Assembly: GCA_004020545.1 (NCBI GenBank)
Contig: SAQE01000032.1
Span: 1 to 64,000, forward strand
DNA from: Mesorhizobium sp.
GTDB lineage: Bacteria > Pseudomonadota > Alphaproteobacteria > Rhizobiales > Rhizobiaceae
Length of the DNA: 64,000 bases
Reading direction: 5' to 3'
Part shown: positions 27,001 through 36,409 of the stretch, in pieces
How positions within the stretch are numbered: the stretch's first letter is position 1
Layout of the letters: each line of letters opens with the position of its first letter
Notes under the pieces: generated by a model
What the model was told of the DNA's origin: nothing
Seen by the model: the letters and a program-made list of their open reading frames with translations, nothing else
Databases searched by the model: none
Translations under genes and position numbers: made by a program

Positions 27001-28983
27001 TCAGCGCTCGGGCAATCCCGCTTGAATCAAGGCTTCTGCCACCTGGTCTGCCCATTTCGGCGTGTTCCGGAAGATAGGTAGCGACCGGTATCGCTCGATC
27101 GTGAAGCCCGGTTGGGCGGTGAGCAGCTTTTGCGCGGCCCAGCGGGCGGTCTCCAGGTCGCCGCTCATCGCCGACCAGGCGGCGAGGTATCGATAGGACA
27201 TGATGATGTCGGGATGGGCGGCGATCACCTCGCGGGCGATGGCGACGGCCTGGGAAAGCGAACCTGTCTCGGCCAGGGCTGTGGCCATTCCCAGTCTCAT
27301 GTTGAATGCGAACGGATCCATTGGGCTCAGCGTCATCGCCCGCTGGAACCGTTCCGGCGCGCGGGCGGCTTCGTCCTTGTAGATCGCGATCCAGCCATGG
27401 CGTGCCCATGCCCAAGCATTGTTCGGATCGAGCGCGAGCGCCCTTTCGATGAAGGTGGTGGCGCGCTCCTGCTCGCCGCACATGCTCAATGCCGAGCCGG
27501 CGGCGGCCAAAGCGGTCGGATCGTCGCCGATCGAGCCCGCGGCTTCGACCGCCGCGCGCGCCTCTTCCAGCTCGTTTTCCGGGTGCTCGGCCCACAGATA
27601 CGCAGCGTTCGAGGCGTGGCACCAGGCCAAAAGCGCATGCGCGCGGCCGTAGGCCGGATCGACTCCGATCGCGTTCTTGAGCGGCTCTATCGCCTGGTCG
27701 TTGGTGTCCTTGCGGCGGCCCCAAATGTTCGGATAGGCGCGCATGACGAGGTCATAGGCTCGCAGGCTGGTCGGCGGCTTGCGCTTGGCCAACTCGATCT
27801 CGGCACCGCGGATGGCTGGATGGATAGCACCCGCCACCTGCGCCGCGATCCTGTCCTGGAACTCGAAAACGTCCTCGATCGCGCCCTCGTAGCGCTCGGA
27901 CCATAGTTGTGCCCGTGTCTCGGCATCGACCAACTGCACGGAAATGCGCAGCCGATTGCCGCCCCGCCGAACGGTGCCTTCGACCACGTAGGCGACTCCG
28001 AGTTCCCTGCCCACTTCACGCACGTCGACGAAGTGTCCCTTGTAAGTGAAGGCGGACTGGCGCGCGATGACGAAGAAGTCGCGGACACGCGAAAGCGCGG
28101 CGCTGATCTCCTCGACGACGCCGTCGGCGAAATACTCGTCGTCCGCCCCGCCAAGATTGTCGAAGGGCATCACCGCCACCGAGGGCTGATCATGCGGCCT
28201 CGCCGCCGTGGAGATAGGCCGATGAGGCTCGTGCGCCGACGCGGTCAGCCGATTTCCACCGCACGTTTGCAGCGCCGCCGCCAATGCGTTGGTCTGTGCC
28301 TCGGGCTCGACATCCAGGTGCTTCCTCAGCAGCGCGCGGCAGGATTCGAATTGGCGCAGGGCCGCATTTTCGTGACCCTTGGCGGCGTGGATCCGCATCA
28401 ATGCCCGATGGGCCGCCTCCGCGGTCGGATCCGGGGCGAGCAGCGTTTCGGCGAGCCGCTCGCAGGCCGTTTCATCCGCGGATCCGGCTTCGGGCAGCGC
28501 GAGGCTCAGGCGTTCCACCAGTTGCAGCGCTTTCTGCCGGTACCGGACCTGATGCGGACGGAACCATTCATCCAGGCCGTCGGGTATGGCTTCGCCCGCA
28601 AGCACGTCGCCACGGTAGAGCTCGGCGGCGAAGGCGAGGTCCGCGGTACCCTCGGCGAGCTTGCGCTCGAAGAGCCAGATATCCGCTTCGTCCGGTCCGG
28701 CCGTCAGCGCGACCGTCTCCTGATCCCCCTCGATGGAAATGGCCGCATCGCCGCCGGCGGGAAACCATCGCCTGATGTCGGCAAGGGCCTGGCGCAGGCT
28801 GTTTCGCGACTGTGCATCGCCGCGTCCAGGCCAAAAGGCTTCGGAAAGCAGTTCACGCTGGTGGCCGCGGGGGCCCGCCAGGACCAGGGCGGCAAAAAGA
28901 AGCGCGGATTTGCGCGTTGCGAACCGGACGGGCTGCCCCTCTGCCGAAGTCACTTCGAGACCGCCAAGCAACCGGATGCGCAC
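27001..28983 (-). CDS. BTAD/TolB-like/TPR transcriptional regulator
   Basis: 660 residues from the GTG at 28983, chosen because GGAGGGG lies eight bases upstream and the DNA-binding domain then starts at VRIRLLGGLEVTS. Winged helix, BTAD (about 90-225), TolB-like domain starting PSVAVMPFDNLGGADDEYFA (about 265-395), and C-terminal TPR repeats are in the same order as in the gene at 9253. The two are paralogous in layout. The divergent DUF1127 gene is the nearest possible target. Confidence 0.87.
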   Translation of the reverse strand: MRIRLLGGLEVTSAEGQPVRFATRKSALLFAALVLAGPRGHQRELLSEAFWPGRGDAQSRNSLRQALADIRRWFPAGGDAAISIEGDQETVALTAGPDEADIWLFERKLAEGTADLAFAAELYRGDVLAGEAIPDGLDEWFRPHQVRYRQKALQLVERLSLALPEAGSADETACERLAETLLAPDPTAEAAHRALMRIHAAKGHENAALRQFESCRALLRKHLDVEPEAQTNALAAALQTCGGNRLTASAHEPHRPISTAARPHDQPSVAVMPFDNLGGADDEYFADGVVEEISAALSRVRDFFVIARQSAFTYKGHFVDVREVGRELGVAYVVEGTVRRGGNRLRISVQLVDAETRAQLWSERYEGAIEDVFEFQDRIAAQVAGAIHPAIRGAEIELAKRKPPTSLRAYDLVMRAYPNIWGRRKDTNDQAIEPLKNAIGVDPAYGRAHALLAWCHASNAAYLWAEHPENELEEARAAVEAAGSIGDDPTALAAAGSALSMCGEQERATTFIERALALDPNNAWAWARHGWIAIYKDEAARAPERFQRAMTLSPMDPFAFNMRLGMATALAETGSLSQAVAIAREVIAAHPDIIMSYRYLAAWSAMSGDLETARWAAQKLLTAQPGFTIERYRSLPIFRNTPKWADQVAEALIQAGLPER

Positions 28984-29152
28984 GACGCCCCTCCGAATTT
29001 CGAACGCACCGGCACAATAGCATGTTCGCCGTCGATTTAACGCGGATTTAACGGCGGCCCGCCGGACTGCCCCCAATGGTTCACACCTGGCTGAACAGCC
29101 GCAAATCGCGTGTGTGACAAGCTGCGACCGTAATCTGGAACGGGAGAGCAAA

Positions 29153-29395
29153 ATGGCACACACGGAAGCTCACGCGGAGACTCGCGCATCGAAATACCGG
29201 CTGCTTGGGGCAGCGTCGAACAGCATGGCGACAGCAGTCGCTGCCTTCACGGCCTGGCGGCGCACGATTGCAGGGCGCAGGGCGTTAGCAGACCTGACGC
29301 CCGATCAGTTGAGGGATATCGGCTATTCGGAGGCCCCAAGACCTACATTCTTCGTCAGGGTCGGCCTGATCACGGACCTGATGTCAATGAGATAA
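29153..29395 (+). CDS. DUF1127 family small protein
   Basis: 80 residues from the ATG at 29153 with GGGAGAG upstream. The C-terminal half carries the DUF1127 signature: RRALADLTPDQLRDIGYSE, preceded by a WRR segment. In rhizobia and Agrobacterium such short Arg-rich proteins have been linked to RNA handling and phosphate or carbon adaptation. It is divergent from the BTAD-type regulator. Confidence 0.88.
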   Translation: MAHTEAHAETRASKYRLLGAASNSMATAVAAFTAWRRTIAGRRALADLTPDQLRDIGYSEAPRPTFFVRVGLITDLMSMR

Positions 29396-29458
29396 GGCCG
29401 GTGGCGGGCCCGCCTGGTCGCAGGCGAGCTGTGGTAAAACCGGCGGGGTTGTGAGCGC

Positions 29459-30028
29459 TCAGTCCTTGGCGCGCTCGACGTAGGAGCCGTCGGCGGTCAT
29501 CACCACCACGCGCGTCCCGGCGGAGATGTGCGGCGGCACGGCCGTGCGCACGCCGTTGGAAAGCACCGCCGGCTTGTAGGACGAAGAGGCCGTCTGGCCC
29601 TTGGTGACCGGCTCGGTATCGACCACCTCGAAGACGGCGCGCTGCGGCAGCGTGAGCGAGATCGGCACGCCGTTGAACTGCGCCAGCTGCACCGCCATGC
29701 CTTCCTGCAGGTAGGGCGCCATGTCACCGACCACGCCTTCCGAGGCCACGACCTGGTCGTAGCTTTCCGGGTTCATGAAATGGAAGCCTTCGCCGTCGGA
29801 ATAGAGGAAGGTGTGCTCGCGCTCCTCGACATAGGCGCGCTCGACCATCTCGGTCGTGCGGTAACGCTCCGAAACCTTCACGCCGTCGCCGATGCGGCGC
29901 ATGTCGAGCTGGGTTACCGGCGTACCCTTGCCAGGGTGGATGTTTTCGGCAAAGAGGATCACATAGAGCTTGCCGTCCTTATCGACGACATTGCCTTTGC
30001 GTAGCGAACTGGCGATGACCTTGACCAC
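29459..30028 (-). CDS. efp: Translation elongation factor P
   Basis: 189 residues from the GTG at 30028, which gives the standard start [14 protein letters not shown]. The three-domain EF-P chain is complete. The loop residue modified by EpmA is K34 in HPGKGTP. EF-P relieves ribosomes stalled on proline runs. The EpmA gene is divergent 130 bp away, consistent with beta-lysyl modification of K34. Confidence 0.95.
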   Translation of the reverse strand: MVKVIASSLRKGNVVDKDGKLYVILFAENIHPGKGTPVTQLDMRRIGDGVKVSERYRTTEMVERAYVEEREHTFLYSDGEGFHFMNPESYDQVVASEGVVGDMAPYLQEGMAVQLAQFNGVPISLTLPQRAVFEVVDTEPVTKGQTASSSYKPAVLSNGVRTAVPPHISAGTRVVVMTADGSYVERAKD

Positions 30029-30157
30029 GATATTCAATCCCAATCGAGTTTTTCGGCCTGCAAGCGTTGAGCGCCACAAATCGGCGACGGCGGCCTTCGC
30101 GTGCGCCCTAGCGCATCTTGCGCCGAACCGCCAGCCTTCCGCGCGATTTTCCTGCCC

Positions 30158-31204
30158 ATGACCGCCGCTTCGCCTTGGTGGACGCCGCATATTCATGCCG
30201 ATCGCCGGCCAAGGCTGATGGCGCGCAACGCCATTGCGAATGCCCTGCGCGGCTGGTTCTCGACACGCGATTTCGTCGAGGTGACGACCTCGGCGCTGCA
30301 GGTCTCGCCCGGCAACGAGGCGCATCTTGCGGCCTTCGCCACCGAGGCGATCGGCCCAGACGCATCGCGCCAACCGCTCTATCTTCACACCTCGCCGGAA
30401 TTCGCCTGCAAGAAGCTTCTCGCCGCCGGCGAGAAGCGCATCTTCAGCCTCGGCGCGGTCTGGCGCAACCGCGAGCGCGGGCCGCTGCACCATCCCGAGT
30501 TCACCATGCTCGAATGGTATCGCGTCGGCGAGACCTATCGGAGTCTGATGGCCGACTGCGCCGAATTCCTGGCTTTGGCGGCGGAAAAGGCCGGCGCCAA
30601 GAGCTTCCGCTTCCGTGGCCGTGAAGCCGATCCCTTCGCCGAACCGGAGCGGCTGAGCGTGGCGGAAGCCTTTATGCGCCACGCCGGTATCGACCTGCTG
30701 TCGACCGTTTCGGCCGACGGCAGCACGGATCGCGAAACACTGCATGAGGCGCTGGTCCGCGCCGGCCTGCGCACCGCGCCCGACGACAACTGGGCCGACC
30801 TGTTCAGCCGGGTGATGGTCGAGAAGGTCGAGCCGGCGCTGGGGCAGGGCCGCGCCACCATCCTTTACGGCTATCCGGTGTCGGAGGCAGCGCTGGCGCG
30901 GCCGAGCGCGCAGGATCCGCGTGTTGCCGAGCGATTCGAGCTCTATTGCTGCGGCGTCGAGCTCGCCAACGCCTTCGGTGAGCTCACCGATCCGGCCGAG
31001 CAGCGCCGCCGCTTCATCGCCGAGATGGACGAGAAGCAGCGCGTCTATGGCGAGCGCTATCCGCTGGACGAGGATTTTCTTGCCGCTCTTGCGATCATGC
31101 CTGAGGCAAGCGGTGCGGCGCTCGGCTTCGACCGGCTGGTGATGTTGGCGACGGGTGCGCAGAAGATCGAGGATGTGATCTGGGCGCCGGTGACAACGCG
31201 ATGA
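30158..31204 (+). CDS. epmA: EF-P beta-lysine ligase
   Basis: 348 residues from the ATG at 30158. It is a class II lysyl-tRNA synthetase-like catalytic core without the anticodon domain, with motif 2 [20 protein letters not shown] and motif 3 [12 protein letters not shown]. This is EpmA (PoxA/GenX), which attaches a lysine form to EF-P K34. EF-P is encoded next to it. The aminomutase EpmB that makes beta-lysine is not in this window. Confidence 0.94.
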   Translation: MTAASPWWTPHIHADRRPRLMARNAIANALRGWFSTRDFVEVTTSALQVSPGNEAHLAAFATEAIGPDASRQPLYLHTSPEFACKKLLAAGEKRIFSLGAVWRNRERGPLHHPEFTMLEWYRVGETYRSLMADCAEFLALAAEKAGAKSFRFRGREADPFAEPERLSVAEAFMRHAGIDLLSTVSADGSTDRETLHEALVRAGLRTAPDDNWADLFSRVMVEKVEPALGQGRATILYGYPVSEAALARPSAQDPRVAERFELYCCGVELANAFGELTDPAEQRRRFIAEMDEKQRVYGERYPLDEDFLAALAIMPEASGAALGFDRLVMLATGAQKIEDVIWAPVTTR

Positions 31205-31352
31205 CGAGTTGCAGATTGGGTTGATCGGCCCCATCGATCTGACGTTCGGCGCTGGCGGGTTTGATCTGGAGCAAGTCGCTTCATACCAGCCCGCGCTACC
31301 CTTTCGCCAAGGTTAGCCTCAGCGGGGGAGTCCAATCCGGACCGAGCCTGCC

Positions 31353-32402
31353 ATGAAATCTCTGCGCGTCGTTGTTCGCCACTATGGCGGACCTGAAGTT
31401 CTGGAGATCGTGGAGGAAGATGCTCCCCATCCGGCATCAGGTGAGCTGCGGGTGCGAACAATCGTCGCCGGCGTCTCTTTCGCAGAGCTATTGATGCGGG
31501 AGGGGATTCATCCGGAAAGGACGACCCTGCCGTTTACGCCGGGATGGGACATTGTAGGCATCGTAGACGAGGCCGGAGAGGGAGCGTCCCATGCGATGGT
31601 TGGCAAAACGGTTGCGGCGCTCCCTATTCATGGGGGCTACGCCCAGTTCATCTGCCTGCCGGAAGATGAATTCACGCCGGTTCCGGCTGGTGTTGATCCA
31701 GCCGAGGCAGTTAGCCTCGTGCTGAACTACGTTACGGCCTATCAGATGATGCATCGCCTTGGGCATGCCTCACCCGGTCAACGGGTCCTCATTCATGGCG
31801 CGGCCGGTGGAGTCGGCACGGCTCTGCTGCAACTTGGCCGTCTGACAGGCTTAGAGATGTATGGGACAGCATCTCTTGCAGCTCATCAGATCGTGTCCGA
31901 TCTCGGGGCCACGCCGATCGACTACGAGCAGGCCGACTTCGTCAAAGAGATCCATCGCCTGACAAACGACGGCGTGGACGTCGTCTTCGACGGGGTCGGC
32001 GAAGCCAATGTCTGGCGTTCGTTTCGGGCTCTGAGGCCCGGTGGTCGCGTCATAGCCTATGGCTTCACTTCATTTCTGCAGAAGGGCCAACTGGCAGGGG
32101 GCTTGCGTTATCGTCTTCGCGGGATATTGCGACCTGCGTGGTATGCGGTCCGCGCTTTCGTTTCGCCAGGCCGACGACGCATACTCCCGTACAGCATACA
32201 ATATTTGAAACGGTGGAAGCCCGCTTGGTTCCGCGAAGATCTCGGCGCCTTGCTCGAGTTGCTTCGCGACGGGAAGATCAAGCCGATGGTGGCCATGCGG
32301 ATCCCATTGACCGAGGCTCGTCGCGCCCAGGAGTTGCTCGGTCAGGGAGGCGTTAAGGGCAAGCTGGTGCTGATCTGCAATTCGTTGCCCTTTGAACCGT
32401 GA
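31353..32402 (+). CDS. Medium-chain NADPH:quinone reductase-like protein
   Basis: 349 residues. It has the medium-chain reductase layout with the cofactor loop HGAAGGVGTALLQLGRL near residue 150 and the VDVVFDGVGEANVW strand. No zinc-binding cysteine cluster is seen, so a quinone oxidoreductase-type zinc-free enzyme is most likely. It stands alone on the plus strand with codon use slightly less GC-biased than its neighbours. Confidence 0.85.
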   Translation: MKSLRVVVRHYGGPEVLEIVEEDAPHPASGELRVRTIVAGVSFAELLMREGIHPERTTLPFTPGWDIVGIVDEAGEGASHAMVGKTVAALPIHGGYAQFICLPEDEFTPVPAGVDPAEAVSLVLNYVTAYQMMHRLGHASPGQRVLIHGAAGGVGTALLQLGRLTGLEMYGTASLAAHQIVSDLGATPIDYEQADFVKEIHRLTNDGVDVVFDGVGEANVWRSFRALRPGGRVIAYGFTSFLQKGQLAGGLRYRLRGILRPAWYAVRAFVSPGRRRILPYSIQYLKRWKPAWFREDLGALLELLRDGKIKPMVAMRIPLTEARRAQELLGQGGVKGKLVLICNSLPFEP

Positions 32403-32523
32403 AGAGCCGCCTGCGGCCTTGATCGTTTCAACGACCGCATGGGCGCAAAGAGGATGTTTAGCAATGATTCCCCGGCTTCGCGGCTCGTGTCATGCCGTAT
32501 CCGGAGGCTCGGGCCTTCTCGGC

Positions 32524-32940
32524 TCAGTGCGCGAACACCTCCTCCAGCGAGCGGAAACCCTTGAATTCCAGGGCATTCCCTGAAGGGTCGCGGATGAACA
32601 GCGTCGCCTGTTCGCCGGGCTCGCCCTTGAAGCGCACCAGCGGCCGTTCCAGCCAGTCTATGTCGGAGCGGGCTTCCAGCCGCGCCGCGAGCCGCTCCCA
32701 CTCATCCATCAGGAGCACGGCGCCGAAATGCGGGATCGGCACCGCCACGCCGTCGACCTTGCCGTCACGCGCCGCCTCGGTCGCCTGCGGCCGCAAATGC
32801 GCCGACATCTGGTGGCCATAGAGGTCGAAATCGGCCCAGGTAGCGGATGAGCGGCCGATCGCGCAGCCCAGCACCTCGCCATAGAAAGCGCGGGTTTCGT
32901 CGAGATCACGGACCGGGAAGGCGAGGTGAAAGGGCGTCAT
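32524..32940 (-). CDS. VOC family (glyoxalase/dioxygenase fold) protein
   Basis: 138 residues from the ATG at 32940. The fold is marked by FHLAFPVRDLDETRAFYGEVLG at the N-terminus and FIRDPSGNALEFKGF at the C-terminus, including the paired beta-alpha-beta-beta-beta units with candidate metal ligands H4 and E. The substrate is unknown. It is divergent from the pmbA gene cluster. Confidence 0.85.
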   Translation of the reverse strand: MTPFHLAFPVRDLDETRAFYGEVLGCAIGRSSATWADFDLYGHQMSAHLRPQATEAARDGKVDGVAVPIPHFGAVLLMDEWERLAARLEARSDIDWLERPLVRFKGEPGEQATLFIRDPSGNALEFKGFRSLEEVFAH

Positions 32941-33030
32941 GCGAGAGCTCCGGATAGGCAACAATGCAGCGGCTGGCCATTGCAGCCGCTTTGGGCGGTT
33001 CGGTCGCGGCATCCTGATTGGCCGTCGCGC

Positions 33031-33115
33031 ATTGCACAAGCACCCATTGCACAAGCGGCAGTGGAACAATAGATGGTGCATCAGCATCCATGATAGTGCG
33101 TCAGCATCCATGATG
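33031..33115 (+). repeat. Two short tandem repeats upstream of pmbA
   Basis: The 15-bp unit ATTGCACAAGCACCC/ATTGCACAAGCGGCA is at 33031-33045 and 33046-33060. A 20-bp unit, GTGCATCAGCATCCATGATA then GTGCGTCAGCATCCATGATG, is at 33076-33095 and 33096-33115, with a partial third at 33116. They occupy the 226-bp divergent region before pmbA. Confidence 0.8.
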
Positions 33116-33166
33116 GTGCGGCAGCGACTGCCTTCCCGGACCGCGTGAACAAACAGGACTAAGTGC

Positions 33167-34510
33167 ATGACCGATACGCTCGACGCAGCGAAACTGACCG
33201 ATCGCGTCGCGGCGCTTGTCGAGGCGGCCAAGCGCGCCGGCGCGGATGCCGCCGACGCGGTCGCGGTGCGCGGCCGTTCGGCCGGCGTATCGGTCAGGCT
33301 GGGCAAGGTCGAGGGCACCGAATCGTCGGAGAGCGAGGATGTCTCGCTGCGCGTCTTCGTCGGCCAGCGGGTGGCGAGCGTTTCGGCCACCGCCGCCTCC
33401 GACCCGAAGGCGCTCGCCGAGCGCGCCGTCGCCATGGCGAAAGTGTCGCCCGAGGATCCCTTTCAGGGTCTCGCCGATCCGGCGCTGCTTGCCCGCGACC
33501 CGCGCGACCTCGATCTCTTCGACCCCACCGAGGTTTCGGCCGATCAGCTGAAGGAGGCAGCGCTTGCCGCGGAAGCGGCGGCCCTTGCCGTGAAAGGCAT
33601 CACCAATTCCGCTGGCAGCGGTGCCAGCGCCGGGTTCGGTGGGCTGGTGCTCGCCACCTCGCATGGCTTCGTCGGCCAATATGTCGCCTCGCGCTTCTCG
33701 CGCTCGACCAGCGTCATTGCCGGCCAAGGCACGGCGATGGAGCGCGACTATGAATTCTCCTCCCGCCAGCATTTTGCCGATCTCGACGCGCCGGAGGAGA
33801 TCGGCCGCAAGGCCGGCGAGCGTACCGTTCGCCGCCTCGGCGCCCGCAAGGCCGCGACCGGCCCGGTCGACGTGGTGTTCGACCCGCGGGTCGCGCGCGG
33901 CATCGCCGGCCATCTCGCCGGCGCCATCAATGGCGCGGCGGTCGCGCGCAAGACGAGCTTCCTGCGCGACATGATGGGTAAACAGGTGGCCTCGAGCGCC
34001 GTCACCGTCACCGACGAGCCGCTGCGGCGCCGCGGCCAGGCCTCGCGCCCCTTCGACGGTGAAGGCGTTGAGGGTGAAAAGCTGCTGATGGTCGAGAAGG
34101 GCGTGCTCAATCATTGGTTCCTGTCGACGTCGGCCGCGCGCGAGCTCGGCCTGATCACCAACGGACGCGGCTCGCGCAGCGGCTCCTCCGTTTCGCCGTC
34201 CTCGACCAATTTCGCCATCGAGCCCGGCGAGCGCGCGCCGGAGGAACTGATCGCCTCGCTGAAGCGCGGCTTCTACGTCACCGAGGTGTTCGGCCAGGGC
34301 GTCGACATGGTGACGGGCGAATACAGCCGTGGCGCTTCCGGCTTCTGGATCGAGAACGGCGCGCTCGCCTATCCGGTGGCCGAGGTGACGATCGCCTCCA
34401 ACTTGAAGGCCATGTTCCTCAACATGGTGGCGGCAAGCGACCTCGACCGCAATTTCGGCACCGCGGCGCCGACGCTCCTGATCGAGGGGATGACCCTTGC
34501 CGGTGCTTGA
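33167..34510 (+). CDS. pmbA: PmbA/TldE metallopeptidase-family protein
   Basis: 447 residues matching the TldD/PmbA family throughout, including the C-terminal SPSSTNFAIEPGE, GQGVDMVTGEYSRGASGFWI and AEVTIASNLKAM segments. PmbA acts with TldD in processing small peptides; TldD is not in the window. It overlaps the next start codon and heads the pmbA-cysQ-Kdo/lipid A block common in rhizobia. Confidence 0.93.
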   Translation: MTDTLDAAKLTDRVAALVEAAKRAGADAADAVAVRGRSAGVSVRLGKVEGTESSESEDVSLRVFVGQRVASVSATAASDPKALAERAVAMAKVSPEDPFQGLADPALLARDPRDLDLFDPTEVSADQLKEAALAAEAAALAVKGITNSAGSGASAGFGGLVLATSHGFVGQYVASRFSRSTSVIAGQGTAMERDYEFSSRQHFADLDAPEEIGRKAGERTVRRLGARKAATGPVDVVFDPRVARGIAGHLAGAINGAAVARKTSFLRDMMGKQVASSAVTVTDEPLRRRGQASRPFDGEGVEGEKLLMVEKGVLNHWFLSTSAARELGLITNGRGSRSGSSVSPSSTNFAIEPGERAPEELIASLKRGFYVTEVFGQGVDMVTGEYSRGASGFWIENGALAYPVAEVTIASNLKAMFLNMVAASDLDRNFGTAAPTLLIEGMTLAGA

Positions 34511-35306
34511 CCAGCTTGCCTCGAGCGAGGCGCATGAAGATCTCGCTCTGCTGCGCCACGCCGCCCGCGAGGCAGGCGCGATCGCCATGCGCTATTTCGG
34601 CAACAACCCGCAGGTGTGGATGAAGGGCGGCACCTCGCCGGTGAGCGAGGCCGACCATGCCGCGGACGCCTATCTGCGCGAGACCTTGCTCGAGGCGCGG
34701 CCGCATTACGGCTGGCTGTCGGAGGAGACCGCCGACGATCATGCCCAGCTGTCGGCCCGCCGGACCTTCGTCGTCGACCCGATCGACGGAACGCGGGGCT
34801 TTCTCGACGGCTTGCATTCCTGGTGCGTCAGCGTCGCGGTGGTCGAGGATGGACGCTCGCTCGCCGGCGTGCTCGAATGCCCGGCCAAGCACGAGACCTA
34901 TTGGGCGCTGCCGGGCGAGGGCGCTTTCCTCAATGGCACGCGCATCCACGTCCGTGCGCTGGGCGACACCGTCGACATCGGCGGGCCGAAGCCGCTGGTC
35001 GACCGCATGCCTGAGGCCTGGCAGGACCGGCTGCGGCGCGCGGCCTACATCCCCTCGCTTGCCTACCGGCTGGCGATGATCGCCAATGGCAAGCTCGATG
35101 CGACCTTCGTGAAGCCGAGCGCGCATGACTGGGACATCGCTGCCGCCGACCTGATTCTGGCCGAAGCGGGCGGCTCCCTGCTTGATCGTGGCGGAAAGCC
35201 GCCGCGTTATGCCGGCGAGGTGATCAACCACGGCGCGCTCGCCGCCGGCAGCGGCGAACTGCTCGAAGTCGTTGTCGGGGTCATCGCCGGAGCTGACGAA
35301 GGGTGA
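34497..35306 (+). CDS. CysQ-like inositol monophosphatase-family phosphatase
   Basis: 269 residues from the TTG at 34497; a GTG at 34503 is also possible. Both starts overlap the end of pmbA. The IMPase metal site is seen as SEETADD, DPIDGTRGF and HDWDIAAAD. The usual CysQ role is hydrolysis of 3'-phosphoadenosine 5'-phosphate; inositol phosphatase activity cannot be excluded. The cluster context (PmbA upstream, lipid A genes downstream) is typical of rhizobia. Confidence 0.88.
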   Translation: MPVLDQLASSEAHEDLALLRHAAREAGAIAMRYFGNNPQVWMKGGTSPVSEADHAADAYLRETLLEARPHYGWLSEETADDHAQLSARRTFVVDPIDGTRGFLDGLHSWCVSVAVVEDGRSLAGVLECPAKHETYWALPGEGAFLNGTRIHVRALGDTVDIGGPKPLVDRMPEAWQDRLRRAAYIPSLAYRLAMIANGKLDATFVKPSAHDWDIAAADLILAEAGGSLLDRGGKPPRYAGEVINHGALAAGSGELLEVVVGVIAGADEG

Positions 35307-35381
35307 GCCGGTCGCCAGTTCCAAAACCGGCTGCTTTGGTCTAGACCTGTCACAAAACTCATAAGTATGCGAAGGATCGGC

Positions 35382-35627
35382 ATGGCCGTGGACGACGGAA
35401 AGAAACAGCTTTTGCACCTGGTGTTCGGCGGCGAGCTGAAAAAGCTGGGCGGAACCGAATTCCGGGACCTCGACGCGCTCGACATCGTCGGCATCTACCC
35501 CGACTATCACTCGGCGCACACAGCCTGGAAGGCAAAGGCGCAGGCCAGCGTCGACAATGCTCATATGCGTTATTTCGTCGTTCACCTGCACCGGTTGCTC
35601 GACCCGGAAGCGAAGGCAGCCGGTTGA
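35382..35627 (+). CDS. DUF4170 family small protein
   Basis: 81 residues from the ATG at 35382 with AAGGA upstream; ATG 35367 is an alternative. The segment LVFGGELKKLGGTEFRDLDA and the C-terminal MRYFVVHLHRLLDP are typical of DUF4170, which commonly precedes the DUF374-waaA genes in rhizobia. Function is unknown, but the position implies a link to envelope synthesis. Confidence 0.82.
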   Translation: MAVDDGKKQLLHLVFGGELKKLGGTEFRDLDALDIVGIYPDYHSAHTAWKAKAQASVDNAHMRYFVVHLHRLLDPEAKAAG

Positions 35628-35632
35628 CAACG

Positions 35633-36409
35633 ATGGAGCATGAGGCGGTGAAAGGGGCGACGGGGCGCTCCGCCGGGCGAGGCGGGACGCGCACGCTGTG
35701 GCGCCGCATCCGCGAGCCGCTCGCCCAGTCGCGATTCGTCAAGAATTTCATCGCCAGCCTGTTCGCCTGGTTCGTCCGCCTGATTCGCATCACCAGCCCG
35801 CTGGTCAAAGGATCGACGCAGGTCGCCGGCGGCGCCTATGCGCATCTCGAACCCGGCATCATCGCGCTTTGGCACGGCCAGCATCTCCTGACCCCTGCCT
35901 ACTATCCCAAGGGCAGGCCGCTGGTCGCCATGGTCTCGCGCAGCGCCGATGCCGAGCTCAACGCGCTGATGATCGAGAAATTCGGCATCGAGGCGGTGCG
36001 CGGCTCCGGCGGCCGCGACAGTTCGAGGCATCTCGACAAAGGCGGCGCCAAGGCCTTGATCGCGCTCAAGAAATCGCTGGTCGCCGGCAAGAATGTCGCG
36101 ATGATCGCCGACATTCCGCACGGCACGCCGCGCGACGCCGGGCTGGGCATCGTGCTTCTGGCGCGGCTGTCCGGCCGGCCGATCCTGCCTTCGGCGATTG
36201 CCACCAGCCGCCGCAAGGTGCTGGAGAAGAGCTGGGACAAGACCACCATCAACCTGCCGTTCGGCCGCTCCGCGGTCATCGTCGGCACGCCGGTCTTCGT
36301 GCCGGCCGACGCCGACGATGCCGAAATGGAGCGCAAGCGCCAGGAGGTCACCGCTTCCCTCAACGCCGCGACGGCCGAGGCCTATCGCCTCGTGGATGGC
36401 GCCAAATGA
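35633..36409 (+). CDS. DUF374 lysophospholipid acyltransferase-like protein
   Basis: 258 residues from the ATG at 35633; a TTG at 35624 would add three residues. A hydrophobic N-terminal segment is followed by IIALWHGQHLL, SADAELN, VRGSGGRDSSRHLDKGG and ADIPHGTPRDAG, the conserved acyltransferase blocks of DUF374 proteins. It probably acts at the inner membrane in lipid A or Kdo-lipid acylation (inference from position). Its stop overlaps the waaA start (ATGA). Confidence 0.85.
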   Translation: MEHEAVKGATGRSAGRGGTRTLWRRIREPLAQSRFVKNFIASLFAWFVRLIRITSPLVKGSTQVAGGAYAHLEPGIIALWHGQHLLTPAYYPKGRPLVAMVSRSADAELNALMIEKFGIEAVRGSGGRDSSRHLDKGGAKALIALKKSLVAGKNVAMIADIPHGTPRDAGLGIVLLARLSGRPILPSAIATSRRKVLEKSWDKTTINLPFGRSAVIVGTPVFVPADADDAEMERKRQEVTASLNAATAEAYRLVDGAK

